DNA of 64,000 nt from Cesiribacteraceae bacterium YIM B00369. GTDB lineage: Bacteria > Bacteroidota > Bacteroidia > Cytophagales > Cyclobacteriaceae. The position numbers and the translations under genes are program-made. The stretch spans positions 1 to 64,000 of the forward strand of contig JAFMYY010000015.1 of assembly GCA_017948555.1 (NCBI GenBank), in the 5' to 3' direction. This document shows positions 1 to 8,623 of the stretch, piece after piece; positions within the stretch are counted from its first letter, which is position 1, and every line of letters starts with the position of its first letter. The notes under the pieces were generated by a model that ran no database searches, was not told where the DNA came from, and was given only the letters and a program-made list of their open reading frames with translations.

Positions 1-40
1 GAGCCTGAATTTTCATTTACACACTTTTCTGGACGCTGTC

Positions 41-77
41 AAAAAAGAGGCTGCCGTTTGAGCTTAGCCTCTTTTTT
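41..77. terminator. Hairpin terminator, possibly bidirectional
   Basis: A 12-bp perfect inverted repeat (arms 41-52 and 66-77, AAAAAAGAGGCT and its complement) encloses a 13-nt loop. It has A-runs on one side and a T-run on the other, so it could stop transcription from either direction. It lies just beyond the 3' end of the terC-like gene and presumably also serves a gene left of the window. Confidence 0.75.
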
Positions 78-148
78 TTAGCTTTATCGCTTCCGGTTTT
101 TACCGGCTGGTTCTTCAACAGACTTACTGTCCTTTACTCCCTGCAGTG

Positions 149-1189
149 TTAAACAACTAAATCCCTTCCTGCTTCTTCTTTAACCGGAGAAGGTTCCTTT
201 TGCTCATTTTCCGGCTTATCCTGCACCTCTTCCTCTTTTTTACCGGCAATTACAGATACAATAATACCCGCGGCCAGCATACTTGCAATAACTGCAAGTG
301 ATATTAAACCGGGTATGGCATAATGGTGTGCCAGTATAATTTTTACCCCTACAAAGGCAAGGATAAAGATAAGACTGTATTTCAGGCATTTGAATCGATC
401 CATAAAATCTGCAAGCACAAAGTACAGAGACCTGAGACCAAGGATGGCGAAAATGTTAGAGGTAAAAACGATAAAAGGATCTGCTGTAATAGCAAAAATG
501 GCGGGTATTGAATCCACAGCGAACAGTATGTCGGTGGTTTCAATAATTATGAGCGCAAGAAACAAAATGGTTACCGCTTTTTTCCCGTTTTCCATAACAA
601 AGAACCGGCCATCGAGGGTATCGCTTATCCGGTAAAATCGTGTAACGAAACGAACAATGGGGTTTTTAAGAAGATCCACCTCATCATTATCTTTGGCAAG
701 CGCCATTTGCACAGCCGAGTAAAAGAGGAGAAGTCCGAAAACATAGTTAATCCAGGTGAAGTTGCTGATCAGGGTTACACCTGCATAAATCATAACTCCC
801 CTGAAAAACATCGCTCCCAGAATACCCCAGAAGAGAATCTCATGCTGGTATTTTACCGGAATCCGGAAAAAAGAAAAAATAACTGCCATTACAAAAATAT
901 TATCCAGGCTCAGTGATTTTTCAATCAGGAAGCCGGTATAAAAATTGAGCAGGGCTTCATCTCCTTTATACAACAGAGGATTATCAGCGGAAAGCATTTC
1001 CATCCAGTTGGTTTCGTATAAATAATAAACGAAGCCACCAAAAATTAATGCCAAGGTAAACCAGACTGCAGTCCAGCCCAAAGCCTCCTTTGCCGTTATA
1101 GCATGCGCTTTTTTATTAAAAACTCCGAGATCAACAGCAAGAAAAAGGCATATCAATAGTAAGAAACCTATCCAAAGAAATATTTGCAT
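149..1189 (-). CDS. TerC family integral membrane protein
   Basis: Polytopic membrane protein of about 346 residues with roughly eight or nine hydrophobic helices. It carries acidic intramembrane motifs typical of TerC/Alx: NIFVMAVIF in the first half and ETTDILFAVDSIPA in the second. TerC-family proteins are linked to tellurite resistance and to metal (manganese) efflux during protein metalation; which applies here cannot be told. The charged C-terminal tail (about 30 residues rich in K, E, P) is cytosolic-looking. The reading frame is open upstream to a TTG at 1234, but the ATG at 1189 gives the usual TerC N-terminus (MQIFLWIGFLLL) and is preferred. No tellurium genes are adjacent, so a general metal role is more likely. 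It is followed by a strong hairpin terminator. Confidence 0.88.
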   Translation of the reverse strand: MQIFLWIGFLLLICLFLAVDLGVFNKKAHAITAKEALGWTAVWFTLALIFGGFVYYLYETNWMEMLSADNPLLYKGDEALLNFYTGFLIEKSLSLDNIFVMAVIFSFFRIPVKYQHEILFWGILGAMFFRGVMIYAGVTLISNFTWINYVFGLLLFYSAVQMALAKDNDEVDLLKNPIVRFVTRFYRISDTLDGRFFVMENGKKAVTILFLALIIIETTDILFAVDSIPAIFAITADPFIVFTSNIFAILGLRSLYFVLADFMDRFKCLKYSLIFILAFVGVKIILAHHYAIPGLISLAVIASMLAAGIIVSVIAGKKEEEVQDKPENEQKEPSPVKEEAGRDLVV

Positions 1190-1261
1190 GATTGTAAAAT
1201 AAAAGAATTGAGAATATTGCAAAATGATCCACAACTATGTGGTTACAGAATAAAGCAGATG

Positions 1262-1621
1262 CTAAATTCTCATATTCAGATTAACAATGGAAACATCTTT
1301 GACCTTGCAAAACACAAGGCCGCCGGAAAAGCATCCGTGTAATTCCTCAATTCGGGTATTTATCAACAGAAACAATAAGCCGGAGGGAGCAGGAAATTTT
1401 CGGGCATGTTGTTTAAAATTCTTTAACTCGATCCTCCCGAACAGAATTCCATCCGGAAATTCTGCTTCAGAGGGAGTAAATGAGGTTTGGGACTGTTCCA
1501 CCTCCACGGCAGAAACATGCATTTCAGCAGGTGATTCTTTGCCTCCTGTAATTCCCGAAAAAAGCAGGCTTATGGAAAAGATAAGGGAAAGAATTCCTAA
1601 ACCTGTAAATGAAATTTTCAA
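1262..1621 (-). CDS. Small secreted hypothetical protein
   Basis: An open frame of 119 codons beginning with TTG (no ATG is available near the start). The first 26 residues have the pattern of a signal peptide: a lysine, then a hydrophobic stretch GLGILSLIFSISLLFSGI. The remainder resembles no family I recognise and has two cysteines near residues 96 and 104. A perfect -7 element (TACTTTTG) 17 nt upstream argues for a real gene, but the TTG start and a long open frame on the opposite strand (1287-1631) argue for caution. It lies in the same direction as the terC-like gene, 72 bp upstream of it. Confidence 0.45.
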   Translation of the reverse strand: MKISFTGLGILSLIFSISLLFSGITGGKESPAEMHVSAVEVEQSQTSFTPSEAEFPDGILFGRIELKNFKQHARKFPAPSGLLFLLINTRIEELHGCFSGGLVFCKVKDVSIVNLNMRI

Positions 1622-1638
1622 TTTTTTATAAAGAAATC

Positions 1639-1646
1639 CAAAAGTA
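1639..1646 (-). promoter_or_regulatory. -7 promoter element (TAnnTTTG)
   Basis: TACTTTTG on the minus strand matches the Bacteroidota -7 consensus. It would start transcription a few bases before the TTG of the small secreted ORF. No clear -33 box was seen. Confidence 0.5.
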
Positions 1647-1927
1647 ACTTAAAATCTTTGATCTTCCATATTCTTAAACCATTTTTTTTGCTCAATTACC
1701 GTTTGAATAGCATAAAAAAGGAACAATATTAATTCAAACCCGTTTTCTCCCCGATTAAAAAACATACCGCCTGCACCAAAGAAGAAACAGCTTTAAAACC
1801 GGGTTAAAACCTTATTTTTCAACCTCAGGAATTTATCTTCATAGAACTCCCCTCTGCCCTGGTAAAGGATTCCGCCTTAAATAATGTAAAGAAATAATTA
1901 ATCTTTGGAATATAAAAAATGAAATTA

Positions 1928-1993
1928 AAAAAAGGCTAAATACCCATGTGATCTTTCTCTGTAAGATTCTCACCTGTGCACTTAGCCTTTTTT
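1928..1993 (-). terminator. Long structured hairpin behind selO
   Basis: Arms 1928-1939 and 1982-1993 form a perfect 12-bp stem (AAAAAAGGCTAA with its complement) ending in a T-run on the minus strand, 22 bp past the selO stop. The 42-nt loop has further pairing potential (GTGA...TCAC and TCTT...AAGA). It probably terminates selO transcripts; the elaborate loop is unusual. The rest of the 1647-2014 gap shows nothing else recognisable. Confidence 0.65.
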
Positions 1994-2014
1994 GGATTCT
2001 CCTTCCCCACTTCC

Positions 2015-3574
2015 TTAAGAGCTACAGGATAGCATTGAACAGCCGGCCTTTTTGGTAGCCCAGGAGGGCCTTTTGGCAAAAAATTCGTCATGGTTTTTCG
2101 AATAAGGATCTTTAATAGCTTCCTGAAGTTTCACAAAAAGCTCATCCTTCCCTTTTTCCAGTTCCTCAATAGCCTGATGCAGCAAATAATTCCGCAAAAT
2201 AAAGCGGGGGTTCGCCTTTTTCATCTTATCCAAAGCTTCCTCCCGCGAACAGGTATTCGCACTTATTCTTTCCTGATATGCTTTTATAAGCGAATAAAAT
2301 GCTTCCCTTTCAGTACCTTCCGGCTCATCATAAAAGCTGCCTGCGAAATGGTTAAGCACCTCCTGCTCCCCTGCCACTCCGGCGGGTAATTCCATCAGGA
2401 GCTGGTAAAAGATGGTCATATCAGGCTTTACAGCAGAAAGGGTTTCCTCAAAGCGGCCAAAAAGAGCGGTATCACCTTCCTTAACTCCGTCAAGGCCTAA
2501 CTTGGCAGCCATCATGTTATGGTATTTCTTCAAAAAAACAGCATCATAAGCCTGCAATACTTTTATCAGCTCATCTGTTTCCGGGAACAAAGGAGCAATA
2601 GCCGAGGCCAGGCACCTTAAATTCCAGCGGGCAATTCCTGCCTGGTTACCAAAAGCATATCTTCTGCCTGGCAGGTCCGTGGTATTCGGGGTAAAATTCA
2701 GGTCGTAATCGTCCAGAAATGAAAAAGGTCCGTAGTCAATGGTAAGGCCAAGAACAGACATATTATCTGTATTCATCACCCCATGCACAAAGCCAACACG
2801 CATCCACTCCACCATTAATGCGGCCGTTCTTTCCACCACTTCCTTGAACCAGTCAAGCACCTTATTATCGCCTTGTATGTGGGGATAAAACCTTTCAATG
2901 GTCCAGTCAGTGAGCTTTTTCAAATGATCTGTTTCTTTCCTTGAAGCAAGCATTTCAAAATTACCGAAGCGCAGGAAACCAGGGGCTACCCGCATTACAA
3001 TGGCCCCTTGCTCATAAGCAGGATTTCCATTGTAAAACATATCCCGCAGCACCTGGTCACCCGTGGTTACAAGGCTCAAAGCCCTGGTGGTGGGCACGCC
3101 CAGGTAATGCATGGCTTCGCTCATAAGGTACTCCCGTACCGATGATCTTAAAACTGCCCTTCCGTCGGCCCTGCGGGAATAAGGCGTGGGGCCTGCCCCT
3201 TTCAGCTGAAGCTCCCAGAAATTACCGTTCTCATTTTCCCACTCGCCGAGCGTAATAGCTCTCCCGTCGCCCAGCTGTCCGGCCCAGTTCCCGAACTGAT
3301 GCCCCGCATAACAGGCGGCATAAGGGTACATAGTCGGAGTAATATGGTTTCCCGCCAGGATATCAATATCTTCCCCGCTCTTTGGCTTTTCCACCCCCAG
3401 CTCCCGCGCAAGATCATCTGACCAGGCAAGTAAAGCAGGCTCCGATACAGTAGTTGGAACGGCCTTACTATACAATACCTCCGGGGTTTGCCGTGGCTGC
3501 AGGTCCCCGCTTTCATCCCCATCAAATGTATTTACAAAATTGTTTTTATATTCTTTAGTGCTTAAACGCTGCAT
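2015..3574 (-). CDS. selO: SelO/YdiU protein adenylyltransferase (AMPylator)
   Basis: 519 residues, the normal length of SelO (former UPF0061). SelO is a pseudokinase-fold enzyme that transfers AMP from ATP to Ser/Thr/Tyr hydroxyls of target proteins and is linked to redox stress. Visible family motifs are YAACYAGHQFGNWAGQLGDGRA at about residues 85-105, the catalytic-loop equivalent HGVMNTDN (264-271) and the metal-binding DYGPF segment (280-284). The C-terminus ends in CSMLSCSS; the cysteine two residues before the end takes the place of the selenocysteine of eukaryotic SelO. The ATG at 3574 gives a start consistent with the family. It is monocistronic, with repeats upstream and a structured terminator downstream. 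Confidence 0.95.
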   Translation of the reverse strand: MQRLSTKEYKNNFVNTFDGDESGDLQPRQTPEVLYSKAVPTTVSEPALLAWSDDLARELGVEKPKSGEDIDILAGNHITPTMYPYAACYAGHQFGNWAGQLGDGRAITLGEWENENGNFWELQLKGAGPTPYSRRADGRAVLRSSVREYLMSEAMHYLGVPTTRALSLVTTGDQVLRDMFYNGNPAYEQGAIVMRVAPGFLRFGNFEMLASRKETDHLKKLTDWTIERFYPHIQGDNKVLDWFKEVVERTAALMVEWMRVGFVHGVMNTDNMSVLGLTIDYGPFSFLDDYDLNFTPNTTDLPGRRYAFGNQAGIARWNLRCLASAIAPLFPETDELIKVLQAYDAVFLKKYHNMMAAKLGLDGVKEGDTALFGRFEETLSAVKPDMTIFYQLLMELPAGVAGEQEVLNHFAGSFYDEPEGTEREAFYSLIKAYQERISANTCSREEALDKMKKANPRFILRNYLLHQAIEELEKGKDELFVKLQEAIKDPYSKNHDEFFAKRPSWATKKAGCSMLSCSS

Positions 3575-3713
3575 ATATAAAGCTTTATTGCTGTATTTGT
3601 TTCTTCCTTTCAGTTCAAAACAGCGGCTGCAACAAATTGGTTTATAAATGCTTCATTATATTCAGAATAGATTACTCAAAGAATAAGTAACAACAAAACT
3701 TCGCAACCCTGAG

Positions 3714-4067
3714 TACTTAGTCATTTTTATTTTACGTTTATTTCATTCGCTATTTATAGTCATTATTGCCATAAGATTGCTCTTCAGGCGGCTTATTAAC
3801 AAGGTTCCTCCTGAATGACAAAGAGCGGTATATTTGTAAATAAAAGCCTGCCTTGTCATGCTGACGCAGGAAGCATCTTTCGTTGCCTGAAGCTCCTGAA
3901 GAGATATTAATTGGAAAGATTCCTCCTGTCGTCGGAATGGCAAAGCGGTTTATACGTTAAAAAAAGCCTGCCTTGTCATGCCGACCTTAGGAGGCATCTT
4001 TCTTCGTTTGAAGCCTCTGAGGAGCTATTTATTTGTAAGATCCCTCCTTAGGTCAGGAGGACAATGA
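3714..4067. repeat. Cluster of dispersed palindromic repeats
   Basis: Three copies or part-copies of one intergenic repeat family. Positions 3714-3825 hold an end module (AGTACTTAGTCATTTTTATTTTACG ... TTCCTCCTGAATGACAAAGA, the two parts separated) that recurs at 10,909-11,025. Positions 3854-3943 and 3974-4067 are imperfect palindromes whose arms begin TGTCATGCTGAC or TGTCATGCCGACC and end in degenerate complements. Each is preceded by AAAGCCTGCCT. The open frame at 3743-3943 is only a translation of the repeat. The repeat lies between the divergently placed upstream end of selO and the 3' end of pflA. Confidence 0.8.
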
Positions 4068-4131
4068 AGCTTTTTGATGAGTAAATTATATCTGTCAGGT
4101 TACTTTATCCTCCGCCAGCTTAAACAGCCGC

Positions 4132-4914
4132 TCAGTTTACCTGCACCTCTTCAAAATATTCCCTGAAAATGGCAGCGGATTTATTCAATATTTCTTCAGA
4201 AGGCGGACCAACTCCTTTCAACTTATAATCCATACCAAGGGCCTCCCACTTGTGAACACCCAGTTGATGATAAGGCAGAATTTCCACTTTCCGGATTGTT
4301 TTAAAGCCCCCGAAATAACAGCCCAGCTGGTGCAGGTAATCCTCCTGATCTGACCAGCCGGGAACCAGCACATACCTCAGCCACATTGGTTTACCGCTTT
4401 CCTCCCTGTGCTTTGCCACCTTAAAGGTATTTACATTAGAGAGGCCGGTAAGCTTCCTGTGCCAGTCATTATTAAAATGCTTTACATCCAGCAGCAGCAA
4501 ATCGGTTTCCTCCAGCAGGTCTTTTGTCTGCTGGTCTATAAGCCTGCCATTAGAGTCCAGCGCCGTATTAATCCCTTCGGCATGGAGCTTTATAAAGAGC
4601 TGCTTAAGAATTCTTCTTTGCAGCAGAGGCTCCCCTCCCGATACCGTTACCCCGCCGCTCTTACCAAAATAAGGCTTCTGGTCAACTGCTCTCTTCACAA
4701 TCTCCTCAAGCCCCGTAAACTTTCCTCCCGTTACATCCATCGTATCCGGATTGGCACAATACAGGCAGCGAAACTGGCAGCCCTGCACAAACACCACCAT
4801 CCGGATCCCCGGCCCGTCGTGGGTACCAAATGTTTCTATAGAATGAATCCGGAGCCGCTCCCCTTCATTCAAATGCCCTGACTCCTGCGGTATCAGCAAT
4901 CCGTTCTGTATCAT
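4132..4914 (-). CDS. pflA: Pyruvate formate-lyase activating enzyme (radical SAM)
   Basis: 260 residues, normal for PflA. It uses S-adenosylmethionine and a 4Fe-4S cluster to place the glycyl radical on pyruvate formate-lyase in the cytoplasm. The radical-SAM cysteines are C46, C50 and C53 in CQFRCLYC, preceded by the family stretch SIETFGTHDGPGIR. A GGEPLLQ motif for SAM binding follows at about residue 93. It is the last gene of focA-pflB-pflA, separated from pflB by a 224-bp gap filled with AGT-rich repeats, so it may be translated from the operon mRNA or from its own promoter; no promoter motif was found in the gap. Confidence 0.96.
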   Translation of the reverse strand: MIQNGLLIPQESGHLNEGERLRIHSIETFGTHDGPGIRMVVFVQGCQFRCLYCANPDTMDVTGGKFTGLEEIVKRAVDQKPYFGKSGGVTVSGGEPLLQRRILKQLFIKLHAEGINTALDSNGRLIDQQTKDLLEETDLLLLDVKHFNNDWHRKLTGLSNVNTFKVAKHREESGKPMWLRYVLVPGWSDQEDYLHQLGCYFGGFKTIRKVEILPYHQLGVHKWEALGMDYKLKGVGPPSEEILNKSAAIFREYFEEVQVN

Positions 4915-4924
4915 AGCTTTAATT

Positions 4925-5133
4925 TAGTATTGAGTAGTGAGTAGTGAGTAGTGTGTATTGAGTAGTAGGAAGTAAGAGCTAAATAGTGAGTATTGAGTAG
5001 TGAGTATTAGATATTAAATTAGAGTTTCTATTGTATAAGCGCTCTCAGGAATTTTATTGGGGTAATTGTTAATTGTAATTCAAATTACCTTTAAGCATCC
5101 TGTCTCAATACCCAATACTCAATACACACTACT
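4925..5133. repeat. AGT-rich short repeats with inverted arm between pflB and pflA
   Basis: Positions 4925-5010 consist of many variants of TATTGAGTAGTGAG. A 17-bp stretch at 4947-4963 (AGTAGTGTGTATTGAGT) is repeated as its exact complement at 5117-5133, so a long-loop hairpin could form in the pflB-pflA intercistronic RNA. This may set relative stability or expression of the two transcripts, but that is inference. Confidence 0.75.
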
Positions 5134-5138
5134 TATAT

Positions 5139-7379
5139 TTACATTCTTTCATGAAAAGTTCTTGCAATTACCTCCAGCTGGTGGGCTTTTGACAGCCTGA
5201 TGAAGTTTACTGCATAACCGGATACGCGAATGGTGAGCTGCGGGTAATTTTCAGGGTGATGGTAAGCATCCAGTAAGGTTTCCCGGTTCAGCACGTTTAC
5301 ATTCAGGTGCTGCGCTTTTTTGCTGAAGTAACCATCCAGCAGTGCGGTAAGGTTTTCCACCTGGTCCTGCGGATTGCTGCCCAGCGATTTTGGCACAATG
5401 GAGAAGGTATTGGAAATACCATCCCTGGAATCGCGGTAATCAAGCTTCGCCACTGAGTTCATCGATGCAATAGCACCATGGGTATCGCGGCCGTGCATTG
5501 GGTTCGCTCCGGGCGCAAAAGCCTCACCGGCTTTGCGGCCGTCAGGAGTGGTGCCTGTTTTTTTACCGTACATTACATTTGAGGTAATGGTAAGCAGCGA
5601 CATAGTTGGCACGGCATTTTTGTAGCATTTATGCCTTGCCAGCTCCCTGAAGAAGAAGCGGGCTATTTTCTTTGCAATAACGTCTACCCTGTCATCATCA
5701 TTTCCATATTTCGGATAGTCGCCTTCAATTTGGAAGTCAACTGTAAGCCCCTCTGCATTTCTTACAGGCCTTACCTTTGCATACTTAATGGCAGAAAGGG
5801 AGTCGGCAATGATAGAGATACCGGCAGCACCATAGGCCATATCAATGCCCGGATCGGTATCTATAAAGGCAAACTGTGCCTTTTCATAGTAATAACGGTC
5901 GTGCATATAGTGGATAATATTCATTGTTTTTGAATATACCCTGGCCACCTGTGTCATTGCCTGCCTGAAGTTCCTCATTACCTCCTGGTAATCCAGTACA
6001 TCACCCTCAAGAGGTGCTATATCCTGCAGTACCTGCTCTCCCGACATTTCTTCCCGGCCGCCATTTAAGGCCATCAGTAAAGTTTTAGGCAGGTTAGCTC
6101 TGGCGCCAAAGAATTGTATCCTTTTCCCAATTTCCTGGTAAGATACGCAGCAGGCAATGCCATAATCATCCGATCCGCGCACCTCCCGCATCAGGTCATC
6201 ATTTTCGTACTGTATGGAAGAGGTGTCGATAGATACCTGCGTGCAGAAGTTTTTGAAACCTTCAGGCAGTTGCTGAGACCACAGAACAGTAAGGTTTGGC
6301 TCAGGAGACGGCCCCAGGTTGTAAAGGGTCTGCAGGAAGCGGAAAGAGGTTTTAGTAACCTTGGTTCTTCCATCTTCGAACTGGCCGCCAATGGCTTCGG
6401 TTACCCAGGCAGGGTCTCCCCCGAAAATTTCATCATAAGCACCCGGTCTTAAATGGCGCACCATCCGAAGCTTCATTACAAACTGGTCTATCAGCTCCTG
6501 CGCTTCAGCTTCATCAATTTTTCCTTCCAGCAGGTCTTTTTCAATAAAAATATCCAGGAAGGACGATACGTTGCCTAAGGACATTGCAGCGCCATCCTGT
6601 TCCTTAACAGCCGCAAGGTAAGCCATATACACCCACTGCACTGCTTCACGGGCATTTGCTGCCGGACGGCCCAGCTCAAGGCCATAGCCCGCACCCATTT
6701 TCTTAATTTCCTTCAGGGCAATTATCTGGTCGGTTACCTCCTCGCGCAGTCTTATTTTGTGCTCATCAAGTGCACCGTCAATAGCTGCTTTATCAGCTTC
6801 TTTTGCATTGATCAGGTAGTCGGCTCCATAAAGGGCAAGGCGGCGGTAGTCACCAATTATCCTGCCACGGGCGTAATTATCAGGCAGACCTGTTAAAACA
6901 CCTTTTGAACGGTACTGGCGGATTTCCGCATCATAGGCTGCAAAAACAGCACTGTTATGGTCTTTGGTATACTGAAAAACGTCTTTTACTGCCTGGTCCA
7001 CCTCCATGCCTCTTTCTGCCACAGCGCCTTCCACCACTCTTAATCCGCCAAAAGGCTTCATGGCCCTTTTCAGCAGCTCATCTGTCTGCAGGCCCACAAT
7101 TACTTCCAGCGCCTCATTTATATAGCCCGGGCCATGGCTGTTTATACCTGAAATAGTATGCGTATCAATGGCTCTGCATCCGCCTTTTTCACGCTCTTCC
7201 TTCATCGCTTTCAGGCAAAGCTGCCACAGGTACTTTGTTTTTTGCGTCGGACCTTTTAAAAAGGAAGCATCGCCATAGTAAGGAGTAATATTTCTCCTTA
7301 CAAAGTCTTTCACATCAACACCATTGTTCCAGCTTCCCCGCCCGAACTCAATTTTTACTTCTTCTTCCAGGGTAATCAT
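5139..7379 (-). CDS. pflB: Formate C-acetyltransferase (pyruvate formate-lyase)
   Basis: 746 residues. It converts pyruvate and CoA to acetyl-CoA and formate under anaerobic conditions. The catalytic cysteine pair is C410-C411 in YGIACCVSY, and the radical-bearing glycine is G721 in RVSGYAVNF, 25 residues from the end as in the Escherichia coli enzyme. The ATG at 7379 gives [17 protein letters not shown], and GSW near the start is conserved. It lies 7 bp after focA, so the two are co-transcribed, and its activase PflA follows. The glycyl radical is destroyed by oxygen, which fits the proposed Crp/Fnr-type site upstream of focA. Confidence 0.98.
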   Translation of the reverse strand: MITLEEEVKIEFGRGSWNNGVDVKDFVRRNITPYYGDASFLKGPTQKTKYLWQLCLKAMKEEREKGGCRAIDTHTISGINSHGPGYINEALEVIVGLQTDELLKRAMKPFGGLRVVEGAVAERGMEVDQAVKDVFQYTKDHNSAVFAAYDAEIRQYRSKGVLTGLPDNYARGRIIGDYRRLALYGADYLINAKEADKAAIDGALDEHKIRLREEVTDQIIALKEIKKMGAGYGLELGRPAANAREAVQWVYMAYLAAVKEQDGAAMSLGNVSSFLDIFIEKDLLEGKIDEAEAQELIDQFVMKLRMVRHLRPGAYDEIFGGDPAWVTEAIGGQFEDGRTKVTKTSFRFLQTLYNLGPSPEPNLTVLWSQQLPEGFKNFCTQVSIDTSSIQYENDDLMREVRGSDDYGIACCVSYQEIGKRIQFFGARANLPKTLLMALNGGREEMSGEQVLQDIAPLEGDVLDYQEVMRNFRQAMTQVARVYSKTMNIIHYMHDRYYYEKAQFAFIDTDPGIDMAYGAAGISIIADSLSAIKYAKVRPVRNAEGLTVDFQIEGDYPKYGNDDDRVDVIAKKIARFFFRELARHKCYKNAVPTMSLLTITSNVMYGKKTGTTPDGRKAGEAFAPGANPMHGRDTHGAIASMNSVAKLDYRDSRDGISNTFSIVPKSLGSNPQDQVENLTALLDGYFSKKAQHLNVNVLNRETLLDAYHHPENYPQLTIRVSGYAVNFIRLSKAHQLEVIARTFHERM

Positions 7380-7386
7380 GATTTTG

Positions 7387-8247
7387 CTAATTTAAATGCT
7401 TATTAAATTTTGTTATATCGTTCAGATTAATCTTTTGAGATCCTGCCGCTTCTTCTCCCGCGGGTCTGCCTTTCGAAAACATGAACCAGTAGGGCAGCGC
7501 TACGAAAACAGCTCCTCCCGCTATGTTCCCCAAAGTAGCCGGCAGCAGATTCCCGATCAGAAAATCATACATTGTAATATCTGCCCCAAGCAACTGAGCG
7601 ACAGGGATAAAGAACATATTGGCAATTGAGTGCTCGAAACCCAGCGCCACAAAAGCCATTACAGGAAACCACAGTGCCAGCACTTTTCCGGTAATATCGC
7701 CGGCACTGCAGGCCATCCATACAGCCATGCAAACCAGCCAGTTGGCGCCAACGCCTTTTATAAACACCTTCAGAAAAGATGAGCTTGTTTTGGCCTCTCC
7801 TATCTTAAGGGTAAAACCAAGCCAGGGCTCTGCATCCAATATTCCCGACTGCCAGGCAAACAGAACGGCAACGGCTAAAGCTCCGGCGAAATTCCCGAGG
7901 TAGCCGAGTGTCCAGAGGCGGACAAGGCGGCTAAGAGGGAATTGCCCGTTCAGCCATCCAAAGAAGATGATTGCACAGTCACTGGTAAAAAGCTCAGCCC
8001 CTCCGATTACCACCAGCAACAGACCGAGCGGAAACACAGCCCCGAAAACAAATTTCACCAGCCCCGGATTTGCTGCGGCCACCCCCGGCATTCCCCCGGC
8101 CACTATTATAGCAAGCAGGCATCCCATAGAAATAAATACGCCTCCCAAAAAGGAATACACCAGAAGCTGAGCTGTTGGAAAAGCATTCTTCAGCCCGGCG
8201 CTTTTGCCAAACTCCCGGTTTATTTCTGAAGGGTTTAAATAATTCAT
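7387..8247 (-). CDS. focA: Formate/nitrite family channel
   Basis: 286 residues with six hydrophobic helices, typical of the pentameric FNT family. Its position directly before pflB indicates formate rather than nitrite transport: export of formate made by PflB, with possible re-uptake at low pH. Family features include the N-terminal cytoplasmic helix ([17 protein letters not shown]), which gates FocA in enterobacteria, and a central histidine in [15 protein letters not shown]. It is the first gene of the focA-pflB-pflA operon. The minus-strand promoter at 8270-8313 appears activator-dependent. Confidence 0.95.
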   Translation of the reverse strand: MNYLNPSEINREFGKSAGLKNAFPTAQLLVYSFLGGVFISMGCLLAIIVAGGMPGVAAANPGLVKFVFGAVFPLGLLLVVIGGAELFTSDCAIIFFGWLNGQFPLSRLVRLWTLGYLGNFAGALAVAVLFAWQSGILDAEPWLGFTLKIGEAKTSSSFLKVFIKGVGANWLVCMAVWMACSAGDITGKVLALWFPVMAFVALGFEHSIANMFFIPVAQLLGADITMYDFLIGNLLPATLGNIAGGAVFVALPYWFMFSKGRPAGEEAAGSQKINLNDITKFNKHLN

Positions 8248-8269
8248 GCGCTTCTCTTTAAATTCCCCT

Positions 8270-8313
8270 CAAAATAAGCCCATAAAAAAGGGGGGAAATA
8301 TGATTCAGGTCAT
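8270..8313 (-). promoter_or_regulatory. focA promoter with putative Crp/Fnr-family site
   Basis: On the minus strand ATGACCTGAATCAT (8300-8313; half-sites ATGA/TCAT) is followed after 22 nt by TTATTTTG (8270-8277), one base from the -7 consensus. The site centre would be about 41 bp before the start point, the class II position of Crp/Fnr activators. No -33 box is evident, as expected for an activated promoter. The regulator itself is not in the window. Confidence 0.6.
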
Positions 8314-8546
8314 TATTAAAAATGATCTTTAACTGCCCCGGCTACCCTTTTTTCATCCGGAAAAACGGAAATGTCTTTTGCTAATTCAGTCATGATTTCC
8401 TCTTTTTACTGCTTTGCCAAATTTTCTATGCCCCTCTTCCCTCTCCGCCAACATCTTTCCCAAAAAAGCTCTTTTCAACAGCCTGACAAACAAGGTTTAA
8501 CCATCGTTACGCCCCTTTTTAATCCTGACATCAATCAAGTCTGTTG

Positions 8547-8590
8547 TTACCATTGGTCATGTTTCCTGCCACAGCGGCTTATTATTTTTG
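8547..8590 (+). promoter_or_regulatory. Stress-protein promoter with the same site layout
   Basis: TTACCATTGGTCAT (8547-8560, only the right half GGTCAT well conserved) precedes a perfect -7 element TATTTTTG (8583-8590) by exactly 22 nt, as at focA and at 18,641. Because the -7 element overlaps the TTG at 8588, the stress protein must start at the ATG at 8624. The remaining 8,314-8,546 stretch between the two divergent promoters shows no gene. Confidence 0.6.
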
Positions 8591-8623
8591 AATTATAATT
8601 CTAACCCACTAAATAATAAGGAC

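Noticed and set aside
1287-1631. 114-codon plus-strand open frame opposite the small secreted ORF
   Set aside because: No signal peptide or domain; the opposite frame has a signal-peptide-like N-terminus and a perfect -7 element.
3743-3943. 66-codon minus-strand open frame
   Set aside because: It coincides with the dispersed palindromic repeats and is a translation of repeat sequence.
4925-5010. CRISPR-like array of short AGT-rich units
   Set aside because: Units are about 10-14 bp, degenerate and without unique spacers, and there are no cas genes nearby.
8371-8598. 75-codon plus-strand open frame between focA and the stress protein
   Set aside because: It covers the putative regulator site and -7 element of the stress-protein promoter; no domain.
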